From: Robiginitomaculum sp.
GTDB lineage: Bacteria > Pseudomonadota > Alphaproteobacteria > Caulobacterales > Maricaulaceae
Direction of reading: 5' to 3'
DNA: 64,000 bases
Assembly: GCA_021776525.1 (NCBI GenBank)
Contig: JAJFFT010000003.1
Span: 18,323 to 82,322, forward strand
This document shows, in pieces, positions 36,097-45,458 of this stretch. The position numbers and the translations under genes were made by a program. Within the stretch, counting starts at the first letter, position 1; the number at the start of each line of letters is the position of its first letter. The notes under the pieces are model-generated. The model did no database searches and was not told where the DNA came from. It was given only the letters and a program-made list of their open reading frames with translations.

Positions 36097-37448
36097 AGCG
36101 CGCTCAATTGCTGGCTGACTTCATCAATGGCAGTTTCTATGTCGGCGTCCGTGGTGCGCCACGACGAAACGCTAAGACGAAATGCGGCGCGACTATCCCA
36201 GCGCGTGCCACCAAACCAGATGCGGCCATTGTCCTGTACGTTTTCAAGTAAAGCCTGCGTGCGTTCATCTGTGTCCAACCGCCCCAACACCTGGTTCAGG
36301 ACAACGCGGTTTAAAATCTCTATTCCATCGGCGCGCAAACCATCGGCCAGACACTTGGCCTGGTGGTGATGGCGGGTGATCATTTCGTCCAGCCCTGTTT
36401 TGCCCAAGGTGCGCAAGACGGCCCAAATGGCAATGCCGCGCGGCTTTCGGGAAAATTCAAGGGTCAGGCTTTTTTGGGCATCCGGTTCTCCTTTGGCATA
36501 AACGGCATCGGCGTTCAAACTGGCGGCCATGGCCTCGGCATCCCGGCAAATGCTCATGGCGCTGTCATAGGGCGTGTTCAGCCATTTATGCCCGTCCGTG
36601 GTCCAGCTGTCAGCGTCTTCAATGCCTGTTGTCAAATGGCGCAGCTCAGTAGAGGCTCGCGCCCACAGACCAAAGGCCCCATCGACATGCACCCAGGCCC
36701 CGGCTTTTCGCGCGGCTGCAATCAGGGGCACAAAGGGGTCAAACTCGCCAGTGTTCACTTCGCCGGCCTGAAGGCACAAGATGGTGCGGTCATCCAGATC
36801 CGGCAGCTGGGCTGGGTCTATGCGGCCATGCTGGTCCACGGGCGCGGTGATGATGTTGCGGGTCCCAAACCCAAGGATGCGCAGCGCCTTGATAACTGTG
36901 ACGTGCGCCGCCGCTGAAACCACCGCCTTGATTACTGGCGCGCCGATCAGGCCGTCTTTATCAAAATCCCACCCCAGACGGGCCAATAATGTGCGCCGGG
37001 CAATGGCAATCGAGGACAGTCCACAAGCTGTGGCGCTGGTTCCAAAACCAATGGCGCTCTGGCGGGGCAGGTCCAATGCCTCCAGCACAAACCGTGTGGC
37101 GGCCTTTTCAATGGCTGCGGCGGCTGGTGAATTGATGTGCGAAGATGCGCATTGATCCCAACTTTGCGCCAAGCGGTCGGCGGCGGCAGAAACGGGTAAA
37201 TTGGCCCCGATTACAAAGCCATAATAGTGTGGCCCGTTTGAAACCACCGTGGCTGGCGAGCCCACATCATCCAACAGGGCCAAGGTAGCGGTGCCATCAC
37301 CCGGAGTGGCCGGGAAGGGCTCATCAAAGGCCGACAAAGCGTCCACTGCACGGGTATCAGGAAACACCCGCCTGTCCCGCACCGTTTCCAAATACTGCCT
37401 GGCGCGCCTGTCGGCATCATCCAACAAATCAAGCTCTGGTGTGTTCAT
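36093..37448 (-). CDS. group II PLP-dependent decarboxylase
   Basis: About 451 residues from ATG 37448. The pyridoxal-phosphate lysine is in DSWTTDGHKWLNTPYDSAMS, with the cofactor aspartate in HVDGAFGLWARAST and an upstream GFGTSATACGLSSIAIARR. This is the glutamate/aromatic-amino-acid decarboxylase group. The substrate cannot be named from sequence. It is convergent with the GNAT gene and divergent from nothing clear; YqgE lies upstream on the same strand 68 bases away. Confidence 0.88.
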   Translation of the reverse strand: MNTPELDLLDDADRRARQYLETVRDRRVFPDTRAVDALSAFDEPFPATPGDGTATLALLDDVGSPATVVSNGPHYYGFVIGANLPVSAAADRLAQSWDQCASSHINSPAAAAIEKAATRFVLEALDLPRQSAIGFGTSATACGLSSIAIARRTLLARLGWDFDKDGLIGAPVIKAVVSAAAHVTVIKALRILGFGTRNIITAPVDQHGRIDPAQLPDLDDRTILCLQAGEVNTGEFDPFVPLIAAARKAGAWVHVDGAFGLWARASTELRHLTTGIEDADSWTTDGHKWLNTPYDSAMSICRDAEAMAASLNADAVYAKGEPDAQKSLTLEFSRKPRGIAIWAVLRTLGKTGLDEMITRHHHQAKCLADGLRADGIEILNRVVLNQVLGRLDTDERTQALLENVQDNGRIWFGGTRWDSRAAFRLSVSSWRTTDADIETAIDEVSQQLSAL

Positions 37449-37516
37449 GACGATGGTCCTGCCCTGCAATTCGGAGTTTCGTGGATATAGGGGCGATTAT
37501 GGGAGTATGCAGCAGG

Positions 37517-38104
37517 TCAGGCCAAGCCCGGCGTATCAACATATCGCGCGGGGTCAACGCCGATGCTGGCCATGGCGCGATCCCATTTGCTGTCATAGGC
37601 ATCATCAAAAATCAGCGCATCATCAGCATCACAAACCAGCCAGGCGTTTTGCGCCATTTCATCTTCGATCTGTCCGGCGCCCCAATTGGCAAAGCCAAGG
37701 GCCAGCGCGCTGTGGCGCGGCGGGTTGGCAGAATTGATAGCCATTAAAACTTCTTTTGAAGCGGTCAGGCCAACATGATCAGAGATCGGCATAGTGGCCT
37801 CTTCGGTGCTATAATCCAGACTGTGTAAAACAAAGCCGCGCTCGCGCTCAACCGGGCCACCATAAAGAACAGGCTGGTCGGGAACCTGAATGTCACTTTT
37901 TATGTCGAGCTGTTCCAGAATATCCGGCAGTCGCAAACCCTCCAGCGGGTGGTTGATCACCAGACCCATGGTTTGCGCGTCCGAATGGCCGCACACATAA
38001 ATCAGGGATCGGGCAAAACGCGGATCACCCATGCCGGGTGCAGCGATCAACATGCGACCGCTTAAATATCCGGACTGGAGCCCATTATCCTGTTTGCTCT
38101 GCAT
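37517..38104 (-). CDS. YqgE/AlgH (UPF0301) family protein
   Basis: 195 residues. The family pattern is clear: GRMLIAAPGMGDPRFARSLI, YVCGHSDAQTMGLVINHPLE, VLYGGPVERERGFVLHSLDY and LALGFANWGAGQIEDEMAQN. YqgE/AlgH proteins are cytoplasmic, of uncertain role, linked to transcription or stress control. It is divergent from the peroxiredoxin gene, sharing about 107 bases of promoter space. Confidence 0.93.
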   Translation of the reverse strand: MQSKQDNGLQSGYLSGRMLIAAPGMGDPRFARSLIYVCGHSDAQTMGLVINHPLEGLRLPDILEQLDIKSDIQVPDQPVLYGGPVERERGFVLHSLDYSTEEATMPISDHVGLTASKEVLMAINSANPPRHSALALGFANWGAGQIEDEMAQNAWLVCDADDALIFDDAYDSKWDRAMASIGVDPARYVDTPGLA

Positions 38105-38211
38105 ATTTATTATTTTGGGGCTTTGGAGCGAAAACGCAAGGGGGCTGCGTTTTTTGTCGCGCGATTGTGTTGGCCACGTTAAGCTGTCCCTCAGAGATAA
38201 AGGAGAATCGC

Positions 38212-38694
38212 ATGGCGATCAAAGTTGGTGATAAAGTACCCAGTGGAAACTTCATGACATGGGGCCAAGGCGGACCAGAACCACGCAGCGCAGACGATGT
38301 GTTCGCGGGGAAAACCGTGGCCCTGTTTTCATTGCCGGGGGCCTTTACGCCCACATGCAGTGCAAAGCACCTGCCCAGCTATAAAGATAATGCAACGGCA
38401 CTCAAAGAAAAAGGCGTCGACAGTATAGTTTGCACGGCAGTCAATGATGTCTTTGTTTTACATGCTTGGGAGCAGGATCAAAACACAGATGATACAGTCA
38501 CTATGCTTGCTGATGGTAATGGTGAGTTTGTGAAGGCGCTTGGACTTGACTTTGATGGATCAGGATTTGGCATGGGAACACGCGGTCAACGCTTTTCGCT
38601 ACTTGTAAAAGACGGTGAAGTTACCCATATCAATATAGAAGAGCCGGGCGAATACCGCGTATCATCTGCGGAATATCTGCTCGACCAGCTCTGA
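38212..38694 (+). CDS. peroxiredoxin (Prx5-type)
   Basis: 160 residues from ATG 38212 with AAGGAG upstream. The peroxidatic Cys49 lies in LPGAFTPTCSAKHLPSY, the Prx5/AhpE-like signature, with a second cysteine near residue 73 (DSIVCTAVND). It reduces peroxides in the cytoplasm, usually with glutathione/glutaredoxin or thioredoxin as partner. The open frame extends upstream through the yqgE start and is not coding there. Confidence 0.94.
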   Translation: MAIKVGDKVPSGNFMTWGQGGPEPRSADDVFAGKTVALFSLPGAFTPTCSAKHLPSYKDNATALKEKGVDSIVCTAVNDVFVLHAWEQDQNTDDTVTMLADGNGEFVKALGLDFDGSGFGMGTRGQRFSLLVKDGEVTHINIEEPGEYRVSSAEYLLDQL

Positions 38695-38739
38695 TCCTTT
38701 ACACCTTCGCCGGGGGGCAGAAGATTCAAGGAGAAATAT

Positions 38740-39663
38740 ATGTCTGAAGTCGCAATCGGGGTCATTGTACTCCTCGTCGTCATATTTGGATTCAGTGCGT
38801 TTAAAACGGTCAATCAGGGCATGGAATATACCGTGCAACGCTTTGGCCGTTATACCAAAACGCTTAAACCCGGTTTTCATATCATCATCCCGTTTATCGA
38901 CGTCATCGGGTACAAGATGAATATGCGCGAACGGGTTATTGATGTGCCCAATCAGGAAGTGATCACCAAGGACAACGCTATGGTCAGCGTTGATGCGGTG
39001 GTGTTCGTGCAAACCATGGATGCGGCGCGTGCCGCCTATGAAGTGGACAGTCTGGATTTTGCCGTGGTCAATCTGTGCCTGACCAATATCCGTACCGTGG
39101 TCGGCTCTATGGACCTGGACGAGGTGTTGTCGCGCCGCGATGAAATCAACGGCTTGTTGCTGAGCGTGATTGACCGGGCCACCAATCCTTGGGGGCTAAA
39201 GGTGACACGTATTGAAATCCGTGACCTGACGCCGCCGGCGGATATTACCGCGGCCATGACCAAACAAATGAAGGCCGAGCGGGAAAAACGCGCCGAAATT
39301 CTGATCGCTCAGGGCGAAAAACAATCGGCAATTTTGCGCTCTGAGGGCGAAAAACGTGCCGCCATTCTGGATGCCGAAGGGCGTAAAGAGGCAGCGCACC
39401 GTGATGCTGAGGCGCGCGAGCGTTTGGCGCAGGCGGAGGCCACGGCGACCGCCATGGTTTCCGAAGCCATCGCCAAGGGTGATGTGCAGGCGATCAATTA
39501 TTTTGTGGCCCAAAAATATGTCGAAGCGTTTGGCAAATTGGCTGAATCTGATCAACAAAAAACGGTGATCATTCCGGCTGAGCTTTCTACACTGGCCTCA
39601 ACCGTGGGCGGTATTGGTGCAATCATAGATGCGGCGGGGCTGTCGAAAAAGGAAGGGGGCTGA
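38740..39663 (+). CDS. SPFH/band 7 protein (QmcA-like)
   Basis: 307 residues. One N-terminal membrane segment (about 2-21) followed by the SPFH domain (GMEYTVQRFGRYTKTLKPGF, VDAVVFVQTMDAARAAYEVD) and a long Ala/Glu/Arg-rich coiled coil (about 190-260, with repeated ILxxxGEKxxAIL units). Such proteins form ring-like scaffolds in the inner membrane. It is followed at once by the NfeD partner gene, the classical pairing. Confidence 0.93.
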   Translation: MSEVAIGVIVLLVVIFGFSAFKTVNQGMEYTVQRFGRYTKTLKPGFHIIIPFIDVIGYKMNMRERVIDVPNQEVITKDNAMVSVDAVVFVQTMDAARAAYEVDSLDFAVVNLCLTNIRTVVGSMDLDEVLSRRDEINGLLLSVIDRATNPWGLKVTRIEIRDLTPPADITAAMTKQMKAEREKRAEILIAQGEKQSAILRSEGEKRAAILDAEGRKEAAHRDAEARERLAQAEATATAMVSEAIAKGDVQAINYFVAQKYVEAFGKLAESDQQKTVIIPAELSTLASTVGGIGAIIDAAGLSKKEGG

Positions 39664-39665
39664 TC

Positions 39666-40130
39666 ATGGTTGAGCTTAGCGACCTTTTAATGGCCATGAC
39701 GGGCTGGCACTGGCTTATTTTTGCGTCCGGCCTGCTTGTTCTGGAACTTCTGACCGGGGGCACCACCTATCTTTTATGGCCCTCGGCGGCGGCTTTTGTT
39801 ATTGCGCTGATCTCGTTTGTTCTGCCCATGAACTGGCAGGTTGAGTGGAGTCTGTTTGCTTTGTTGACGCTGGTATTGACCGTGGCCGGCAGTGCTTATA
39901 TTCGGCCTTTGCTGAATAAAGGCGGGCAACACGATTTGAATGACCGGGCCAGCCGCCTGATTGGGCAAAGCGCCGAAATCGCCACTGACTTTACCAATGG
40001 CGGCGGCCGAATTCGGTTAGGTGACACGCAATGGCAAGCGGTCAGCGAAGACGGCAAAAACCTCAAAACCGGCCATAAAGTTGTTGTCAAAGCCGTTAAT
40101 GGCGTCACCCTGACGGTGGCCACAGCATAA
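39666..40130 (+). CDS. NfeD-family membrane protein
   Basis: 154 residues. Four hydrophobic segments in the first 85 residues, the family motif LLVLELLTGGTTYLLWPSAA near the start and a C-terminal OB-fold-like region (LIGQSAEIATDFTNGGGRIR then LGDTQWQAVSEDG). NfeD proteins accompany SPFH scaffolds; this short form lacks the ClpP-like protease domain. It is two bases from the SPFH gene and two bases before the HD-domain gene. Confidence 0.92.
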   Translation: MVELSDLLMAMTGWHWLIFASGLLVLELLTGGTTYLLWPSAAAFVIALISFVLPMNWQVEWSLFALLTLVLTVAGSAYIRPLLNKGGQHDLNDRASRLIGQSAEIATDFTNGGGRIRLGDTQWQAVSEDGKNLKTGHKVVVKAVNGVTLTVATA

Positions 40131-40132
40131 CC

Positions 40133-40750
40133 ATGGCACGCCAACCGACGCCTTCATTCAAGCCGCCAAAGCGTGCGTGGCAACGTATGCTGAGCGGGCG
40201 GCGGTTGGACATTCTTGACCCGTCACCGTTGGATATTGAGGTCGAGGATATCGCCCATGGTCTGGCACGTGTGGCCAGGTGGAATGGCCAGACGCGCAGC
40301 GCGCATGCCTTTTCTGTGGCCGAGCATTCTTTGCTGGTCGAGCGTATCGCCCGGCATCTCAAGCCTGGTTTACAAACCCGGTGGTGCATGGCGGCTTTGC
40401 TGCATGATGCACCGGAATATGTAATCGGCGATATGATCAGCCCCTTCAAGGCGGCGTTGGGCAGTGCTTATAAATCCATCGAACACACGCTGGAAGCGGC
40501 CATTCATGTCCGCTTTGACCTGCCGCCCAGCCTGCCGGTGGGCATTGCGCGCCTGATCAAGAAGGCCGATCGTCTCAGTGCTTATTTCGAGGCGGTCCAG
40601 ATCGCCGGTTTTACCCCCGAGGAGAGTCAGAAATACTTTCTCGTTCCGCCGCCAGACCTTGAGGTGTCTTTAACACCCATGCCTGTGGCTCAGGCGCAAA
40701 TTGCCTTTATGGAGCGCTTTAATGCGCTGAACGAACAGCGTGACGGGTGA
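40133..40750 (+). CDS. HD-domain phosphohydrolase (YfbR-like)
   Basis: 205 residues. The metal-binding HD signature is split as VAEHSLLVERIARHL, AALLHDAPEYVIGDMISPFK and a later KADRLSAYFEAVQIAG aspartate. This layout matches YfbR-type 5'-deoxynucleotidases and related phosphohydrolases. It overlaps the downstream NrtR-like gene by 11 bases, so the two are probably made together and may share a nucleotide or NAD-related task. Confidence 0.88.
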   Translation: MARQPTPSFKPPKRAWQRMLSGRRLDILDPSPLDIEVEDIAHGLARVARWNGQTRSAHAFSVAEHSLLVERIARHLKPGLQTRWCMAALLHDAPEYVIGDMISPFKAALGSAYKSIEHTLEAAIHVRFDLPPSLPVGIARLIKKADRLSAYFEAVQIAGFTPEESQKYFLVPPPDLEVSLTPMPVAQAQIAFMERFNALNEQRDG

Positions 40751-41672
40751 GAGCGCAGAAATTTGCGCGGTTCTGGCGGCCGCTGATCCGTCTGGTTTAT
40801 ACATCCTGACACTGGCTGGGCGGCAAAAAGGTCAGGGGCAGGCGCAAACCCACGCTTTGCCCTCTGCGCCCTTTGATGCGACACGCGGCCAAAGCTTTGA
40901 AGATCGGTTGCACGACTGGGCCAGCGTTCACACGACGGCACAAATCAGGCACATTTTACAGATCGGGGCCACAAACCGGCGCGGGCGCATACGCATTGGC
41001 CTGTTGGCATTGGTCAGCGACCGCAATGCGTTTATGCCGCGCGGCGCACATTGGACCCCGATTGAAGAAATCTTTCCATGGGAGCACTGGCTGTCGGGTG
41101 AACCGTCCAGCCTGTCCGATGTTTTGCGGCCGGCCTTAACGGATTGGGCCCAGGGTAAGGGGGCGAATGCCCCACGCCAGGCGCGTGATGAGATGCTGTT
41201 TGCAGCATCGGCCAAATACTGGGAGCCGGTGCAGTGTGCAGATCGTTTTGATGTGCTTTATCAAGCCGGTCTGTTGCCCGAAGCCTTGCGGGACCGCACC
41301 GGGGCCATGGTCTCCATGCGTCGCCGTCATGCGGCCATTTATGGCCAGATCATGCAAGGCGACGACCGCCAGACACTGGCGCAGGCTTTGGCTTTGTTAC
41401 GCCGCGAAACCGGCCAGTCATCTATTTTACCGGCATTATTGCCAACGCCTTTTACGCTGGGTGTTTTGCAAAATACTGTTGAGGTCGTCATTGGCCTGCC
41501 ATTGCACACCCAAAACTTCAGGCGCGATATCGTGCGATCAGGCATGATCAGTAAAACCGGCAAACGTGGCCGTGTCGGCCATTCTCGCCCCGGTGACTTA
41601 TGGGCCTGGGACGAACAGGGCTGCGGCTCGATTGCTGTTCCGGGAATGCCCTTGCCGCGCAGAATTATCTGA
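40740..41672 (+). CDS. NrtR-like NAD regulator with degenerate Nudix domain
   Basis: 310 residues. The N-terminal half has a Nudix-like size and fold order, but the Nudix box (G-x5-E-x7-REUxEE) is not recognisable, so hydrolysis is unlikely. The C-terminal 85 residues form the winged helix characteristic of NrtR regulators: LLPTPFTLGVLQNTVEVVIG, LPLHTQNFRRDIVRSGMISK and GRVGHSRPGDLWAW. NrtR proteins repress NAD-biosynthesis genes and respond to ADP-ribose. No NAD-biosynthesis gene is in the window. Translationally coupled to the HD phosphohydrolase. Confidence 0.75.
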   Translation: MTGESAEICAVLAAADPSGLYILTLAGRQKGQGQAQTHALPSAPFDATRGQSFEDRLHDWASVHTTAQIRHILQIGATNRRGRIRIGLLALVSDRNAFMPRGAHWTPIEEIFPWEHWLSGEPSSLSDVLRPALTDWAQGKGANAPRQARDEMLFAASAKYWEPVQCADRFDVLYQAGLLPEALRDRTGAMVSMRRRHAAIYGQIMQGDDRQTLAQALALLRRETGQSSILPALLPTPFTLGVLQNTVEVVIGLPLHTQNFRRDIVRSGMISKTGKRGRVGHSRPGDLWAWDEQGCGSIAVPGMPLPRRII

Positions 41673-41682
41673 CCACGATAAG

Positions 41683-41713
41683 AAAACCCCGGACACAATA
41701 CGCGTATCCGGGG
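41683..41713 (-). terminator. rho-independent terminator for the DUF2892/Crp transcript
   Basis: On the minus strand CCCCGGA and its complement TCCGGGG pair around a 13-base loop and are followed by TTTT. It lies 45 bases past the DUF2892 stop and 15 after the stop of the convergent NrtR-like gene, so it may serve mainly the minus strand. Confidence 0.8.
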
Positions 41714-41758
41714 CCTCACTTAGCATAGGCATCTTGGTCAAATACTGGACCCAGACGC

Positions 41759-41962
41759 TTATTTGTGTGCCTTCATCGGGCAGGTCTTTATGCCAAGAAT
41801 GGCATAGGCGGGGCACCAACCAATAAGACCAGTAACCAAAGGCACAACACCGATCCAACCCCATGGATTTAACCATGCCGGGCCGAAAAACACGCCGAGC
41901 AGCAATGCGGCGCCAACAATAATTCTCAAAATGCGGTCCAGACCACCTTCATTGATTTTCAT
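41759..41962 (-). CDS. DUF2892 small membrane protein (YgaP transmembrane-like)
   Basis: 67 residues. The family start EGGLDRILRIIVGAALLLGV is followed by two membrane segments (about 10-27 and 35-55) and a terminal Cys-containing GWCPAYAILGIKTCPMK. DUF2892 is the membrane part of the rhodanese YgaP and also occurs alone. It lies downstream of a Crp/Fnr regulator on the same strand, a recurrent pairing, so regulation by that protein is plausible. Confidence 0.9.
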   Translation of the reverse strand: MKINEGGLDRILRIIVGAALLLGVFFGPAWLNPWGWIGVVPLVTGLIGWCPAYAILGIKTCPMKAHK

Positions 41963-42041
41963 AATATGTCCTCCTGCCTGCGTTTTGTACGCAAATGCAG
42001 ACGTATATTAGCCCAACAGAATGACTGCGTCTGTGACAAGA

Positions 42042-42683
42042 TCACGCTTGGGTATCGGCCAGTTTTTCCAGGCCGGGCTTGTCGTTCAGGCCAATGCGCC
42101 CGCGTGTCAGACTGACCAGCCCTTGTTTTTGCCAGGCGTTCAAGCGCCGGTTTACCGCCTCTCTGGCGGCCCCCAACTCTGCGGCCAGTCGTTCCTGGGT
42201 CAGGTCCACCGTGGTGCTGTCACCGGCATGGTTTAACAAATGCCGCGCCAGCCGGGCATCCAGCCTTTCAAAGGCCAGTTCGGCCAGCAAACCCATCATT
42301 TGGGCCATGCGTTGACCATAGGTGGCAAAGACCGAACGGCGAAAATCCGCATCCTTGGCAAAGGCTTCCTCAAATGCGGCTCGGGGCAAAATGGCGGCGC
42401 GGGTGTTTTCTTCTGCAATGGCTTCGACCGGATAAGGTTCTGCCGAGAGCAGGCAAGCGGTGGTGATGACACAGGATTCGCTCGCCCGGAGGCGATACAG
42501 CACCAGCTCGCGGCCGTTTTCGCTCAATTGCTGTACGCGGACCTGGCCCGATAATACCATGATATAGGACTGGCATTCATCGCCCATGTGAAAGATGGGC
42601 GTGCCGGCTGGCACCGTAACAACCTGCCCAGCCTGCGACAGTAATGCGGTGATCGGGTCGGGCGAACTGAGAGGTTCAGACAT
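42042..42683 (-). CDS. Crp/Fnr-family transcriptional regulator
   Basis: 213 residues. The cyclic-nucleotide-type beta roll (about 10-115, with VTVPAGTPIFHMGDECQSYI and GQVRVQQLSENGRELVLYRL) leads to a helix-turn-helix (about 160-205: LTQERLAAELGAAREAVNRR). There is no N-terminal cluster of Fe-S cysteines, so it is not an Fnr oxygen sensor. The ATG has no clear ribosome site; instead a 12-codon ORF with a strong GGGGAGG site ends over it (see 42676). It follows metH and precedes DUF2892. Confidence 0.9.
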   Translation of the reverse strand: MSEPLSSPDPITALLSQAGQVVTVPAGTPIFHMGDECQSYIMVLSGQVRVQQLSENGRELVLYRLRASESCVITTACLLSAEPYPVEAIAEENTRAAILPRAAFEEAFAKDADFRRSVFATYGQRMAQMMGLLAELAFERLDARLARHLLNHAGDSTTVDLTQERLAAELGAAREAVNRRLNAWQKQGLVSLTRGRIGLNDKPGLEKLADTQA

Positions 42684-42714
42684 AGATGGTACAGACGGTG
42701 GTCTGGTGTTTCAT
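42676..42714 (-). CDS. 12-codon leader ORF overlapping the Crp/Fnr start
   Basis: The ORF encodes MKHQTTVCTIYV and its stop overlaps the crp-type start by eight bases (ATGTCTGA). It is preceded by GGGGAGG at good spacing, whereas the regulator itself has none. It could couple translation of the regulator to ribosomes already on the message. A coincidental short ORF is the alternative. Confidence 0.3.
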   Translation of the reverse strand: MKHQTTVCTIYV

Positions 42715-42794
42715 GTGCGGCCTCCCCGGCAGAGGAACAGGCTAACCAGCATTGCGGTGGTGATCAATGCCAAGCGGTCCAGACCAAGGGTTGC

Positions 42795-44762
42795 TTATTT
42801 TTCTTTTCGTGGATCATAGGCCAAAATGGGTGACAGCCATTTTTCCATCTCGGCAAAGCTCATGCCTTTGCGCGTTGCATAGTCTTTCACCTGATCGCGC
42901 CCAATGCGCCCAACGGCAAAATAATGTGATTGCGGATGTGAAAAATAAAACCCTGATACGCTGGCGGGCGGGGTCATGGCGCAACTTTCTGTCAACGCCA
43001 CGCCAATGCGCTCTTTGGCCCCCAGCAATGAAAACAAGGTGCGTTTTTCGGTGTGGTCTGGTTGGGCCGGATAACCCGGTGCCGGGCGGATGCCCTGAAA
43101 CTTTTCCGAGATCAGATCCTTATTTGTGAAGCTTTCATCGCTGGCATAACCCCAAAGCTCGCGCCGGATGCGGGCGTGCAGGCTTTCGGCCAGCGCCTCG
43201 GCCAGACGATCGGCCAGTGACTTGACCATGATCGAAGAATAGTCATCTCCGGCTCTGGCAAAGCTGGCCGAGCGCGCCGCTTCGCCGTGGCCTGCGGTGA
43301 CGCAAAATCCGCCTACAAAATCTGCTAACAGGCTTTCACGGGGTGCAACAAAGTCAGACAGGGCATAGTTTGGCTTGCCGGTATCTTTGGACATTTGCTG
43401 GCGCAGGGTGTGCAAACGCGTCAGTTCGCGGGCGCGGTCCTGGCCTTCCCACAATACAATATCGTCACCATCGGCATTGGCACGCCAAAAGCCAACAACG
43501 GCGCGCGGCTGTAACCAACGCTCGGCAACAATACGGTCCAGCATGGTTTCTGCGTCGGCAATCAATGTGCGTGCGGCTTCACCCTTTTTGGGATCGTCCA
43601 GAATCTGTGGATAACGGCCTTTGACATCCCAACTGGACAGAAATGGCGTCCAGTCAATATGGCGGCGTAAATCGCGCAAATCCCAATCGTCGAATGTCCG
43701 CACGCCCATAAACGCAGGCTCAGGGGGCGTATAGCCGCGCCAGTCCGGTTTCATGGCGCGCGCCCGGGCGGCCTCCAGTTTCAGGCGTGGTTTGGCATTG
43801 CGACCCCCGGCATGGGAAACGCGCAGGCGCTCGTAATCATCTCGGGTCTGTTTGACCAGAGCATCGCGATTATCATCGGAAAGCAGCGTACGCACGACGC
43901 CCACCGCTCGCGAGGCGTCCGAGACATAAAGTGTCGGTCCACGCGCGTATGCGGGCTCAATTTTTACCGCTGTGTGCATGGGCGAGGTGGTGGCACCGCC
44001 GATCAGCAAAGGCATGTCCCACCCCTGGCGTTCCATCTCGCTGGCCACATGGACCATTTCGTCAAGGCTGGGGGTGATCAGGCCGGACAAGCCGATCATG
44101 TCGGCATTTTCCTCGCGGGCGATACGCAGAATTTTATCGGACGGTACCATGACGCCCAGATCAATCACGTCATACCCATTACATTGCAGCACCACGCCGA
44201 CAATGTTTTTCCCAATGTCATGGACGTCGCCTTTGACCGTGGCCATGACAATCTTGCCATTCGAAACATCCGCCATGCCGGTGCGTCTTTTTTCTTCTTC
44301 CAGAAACGGAATGAGATGCCCGACGGCCTGTTTCATCACCCGGGCGGATTTGACCACTTGCGGTAAAAACATCTTCCCTGCGCCAAACAACTCGCCCACT
44401 GCATTCATGCTGTCCATCAGCGGACCTTCGATGACCTCCAGTGGTTTGTCGGCATTTGTGCGCGCTTCTTCGGTATCCTCGACAATAAAGTCGGTCAGGC
44501 CGTGGACCAAAGCGTGTTCCAGACGTGCCGCGACGTCCCCTTCGCGCCACGACAGGTCTGCGGCTTTGGCCACCGCACCGCTTTGGCCGCGAAACTGATC
44601 AGCGATCTCCAACAGGCGTTCGCCTGCATCGGTCCGGCGGTTCAAAATCACGTCTTCAACGCGCATCCGCAGGTCAGGTTCTATATCGTCATAAATGTCT
44701 AATTGCCCGGCATTGACGATGGCCATGTCGAGGCCGGCGCGAATGGCTGGGTATAAAAACAC
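42795..44762 (-). CDS. metH: methionine synthase MetH, cobalamin and reactivation part (3' portion after in-frame TAG)
   Basis: 655 residues counted from the GTG directly after an in-frame TAG at 44763-44765. Contents in order: the last part of the pterin TIM barrel ([15 protein letters not shown]), the cobalamin cap and B12 Rossmann domain with [14 protein letters not shown] as the His-on axial-ligand motif, and the SAM-dependent reactivation domain with [15 protein letters not shown] and [20 protein letters not shown]. Because the barrel is cut, this piece alone is probably not a complete functional unit. It is in the same frame as 44763-45458; the two would make an 887-residue protein if the TAG were a sense codon. 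Confidence 0.85.
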   Translation of the reverse strand: MFLYPAIRAGLDMAIVNAGQLDIYDDIEPDLRMRVEDVILNRRTDAGERLLEIADQFRGQSGAVAKAADLSWREGDVAARLEHALVHGLTDFIVEDTEEARTNADKPLEVIEGPLMDSMNAVGELFGAGKMFLPQVVKSARVMKQAVGHLIPFLEEEKRRTGMADVSNGKIVMATVKGDVHDIGKNIVGVVLQCNGYDVIDLGVMVPSDKILRIAREENADMIGLSGLITPSLDEMVHVASEMERQGWDMPLLIGGATTSPMHTAVKIEPAYARGPTLYVSDASRAVGVVRTLLSDDNRDALVKQTRDDYERLRVSHAGGRNAKPRLKLEAARARAMKPDWRGYTPPEPAFMGVRTFDDWDLRDLRRHIDWTPFLSSWDVKGRYPQILDDPKKGEAARTLIADAETMLDRIVAERWLQPRAVVGFWRANADGDDIVLWEGQDRARELTRLHTLRQQMSKDTGKPNYALSDFVAPRESLLADFVGGFCVTAGHGEAARSASFARAGDDYSSIMVKSLADRLAEALAESLHARIRRELWGYASDESFTNKDLISEKFQGIRPAPGYPAQPDHTEKRTLFSLLGAKERIGVALTESCAMTPPASVSGFYFSHPQSHYFAVGRIGRDQVKDYATRKGMSFAEMEKWLSPILAYDPRKEK

Positions 44763-45458
44763 CTAATGCATGGCCCGGCGTCCCGGCTCGTTACCGCGAA
44801 ACGAAAACGACAGGTTTGAGAGGCCGCCCGAAATACGCGCATGGGGCAGGGTGTCCTTGATGCGCTTAGTGGCTTTGATGAAGTCCACGCCGTAATTGTC
44901 ATGTTCGGACAGGCCCGTGGCCACGGCAAAGATGTTGGGATCAAAAATAATGTCTTCGGGGGGGAAGCCCGCCCCGGTCATCAAATGATAGGTCCGTGTG
45001 CAAATCTCGACCTTACGGTCTTCTGTGTCGGCCTGACCGGTTTCGTCAAAGGCCATCACCACCACGGCGGCCCCATAGCGCATACAATCGTGCACACGTT
45101 CCAAAAAGGGTTCCTCGCCCTCTTTCATAGAGATAGAATTGACCACCGCTTTGCCTTGCACGCATTTCAGGCCGGCTTCGATCACTTCCCATTTCGAGCT
45201 GTCGATCATCACCGGCACGCGGGCGATGTCTGGCTCGGTGGCAATCAGACGCAAAAACCGGGTCATGGCTTCGACCCCGTCCAGCAAGCCATCATCCATG
45301 TTGACATCAATGATCTGGGCACCATTGTCGATTTGTTGGCGGGCGACGCTGAGGGCCTCCTCATAATCACCTTCGACGATCAAACGCTTGAAACGGGCCG
45401 AGCCAGAGACGTTGGTGCGTTCGCCAATATTGACGAAGCGAGAGAGGGAAGCGGTCAT
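44763..45458 (-). CDS. metH: methionine synthase MetH, N-terminal part of the pterin-binding domain (ends at in-frame TAG)
   Basis: 231 residues, the first part of the folate-binding TIM barrel: [58 protein letters not shown] and [20 protein letters not shown]. It stops at TAG after AMH, where homologues continue with one residue and then VFLY; here the next codons are GTG TTT TTA TAC in the same frame. The stop therefore replaces one codon and splits the barrel. A nonsense mutation, a base-call error, or genuine split translation are all possible. It overlaps the PNPOx-like gene by four bases. Confidence 0.85.
   Translation of the reverse strand: MTASLSRFVNIGERTNVSGSARFKRLIVEGDYEEALSVARQQIDNGAQIIDVNMDDGLLDGVEAMTRFLRLIATEPDIARVPVMIDSSKWEVIEAGLKCVQGKAVVNSISMKEGEEPFLERVHDCMRYGAAVVVMAFDETGQADTEDRKVEICTRTYHLMTGAGFPPEDIIFDPNIFAVATGLSEHDNYGVDFIKATKRIKDTLPHARISGGLSNLSFSFRGNEPGRRAMH

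Noticed and set aside
44763..44765. TAG read as pyrrolysine or another special amino acid.
   Set aside because: No catalytic residue is known at this position in MetH, and no pyl genes or suppressor tRNA are in the window. Error or mutation is simpler.
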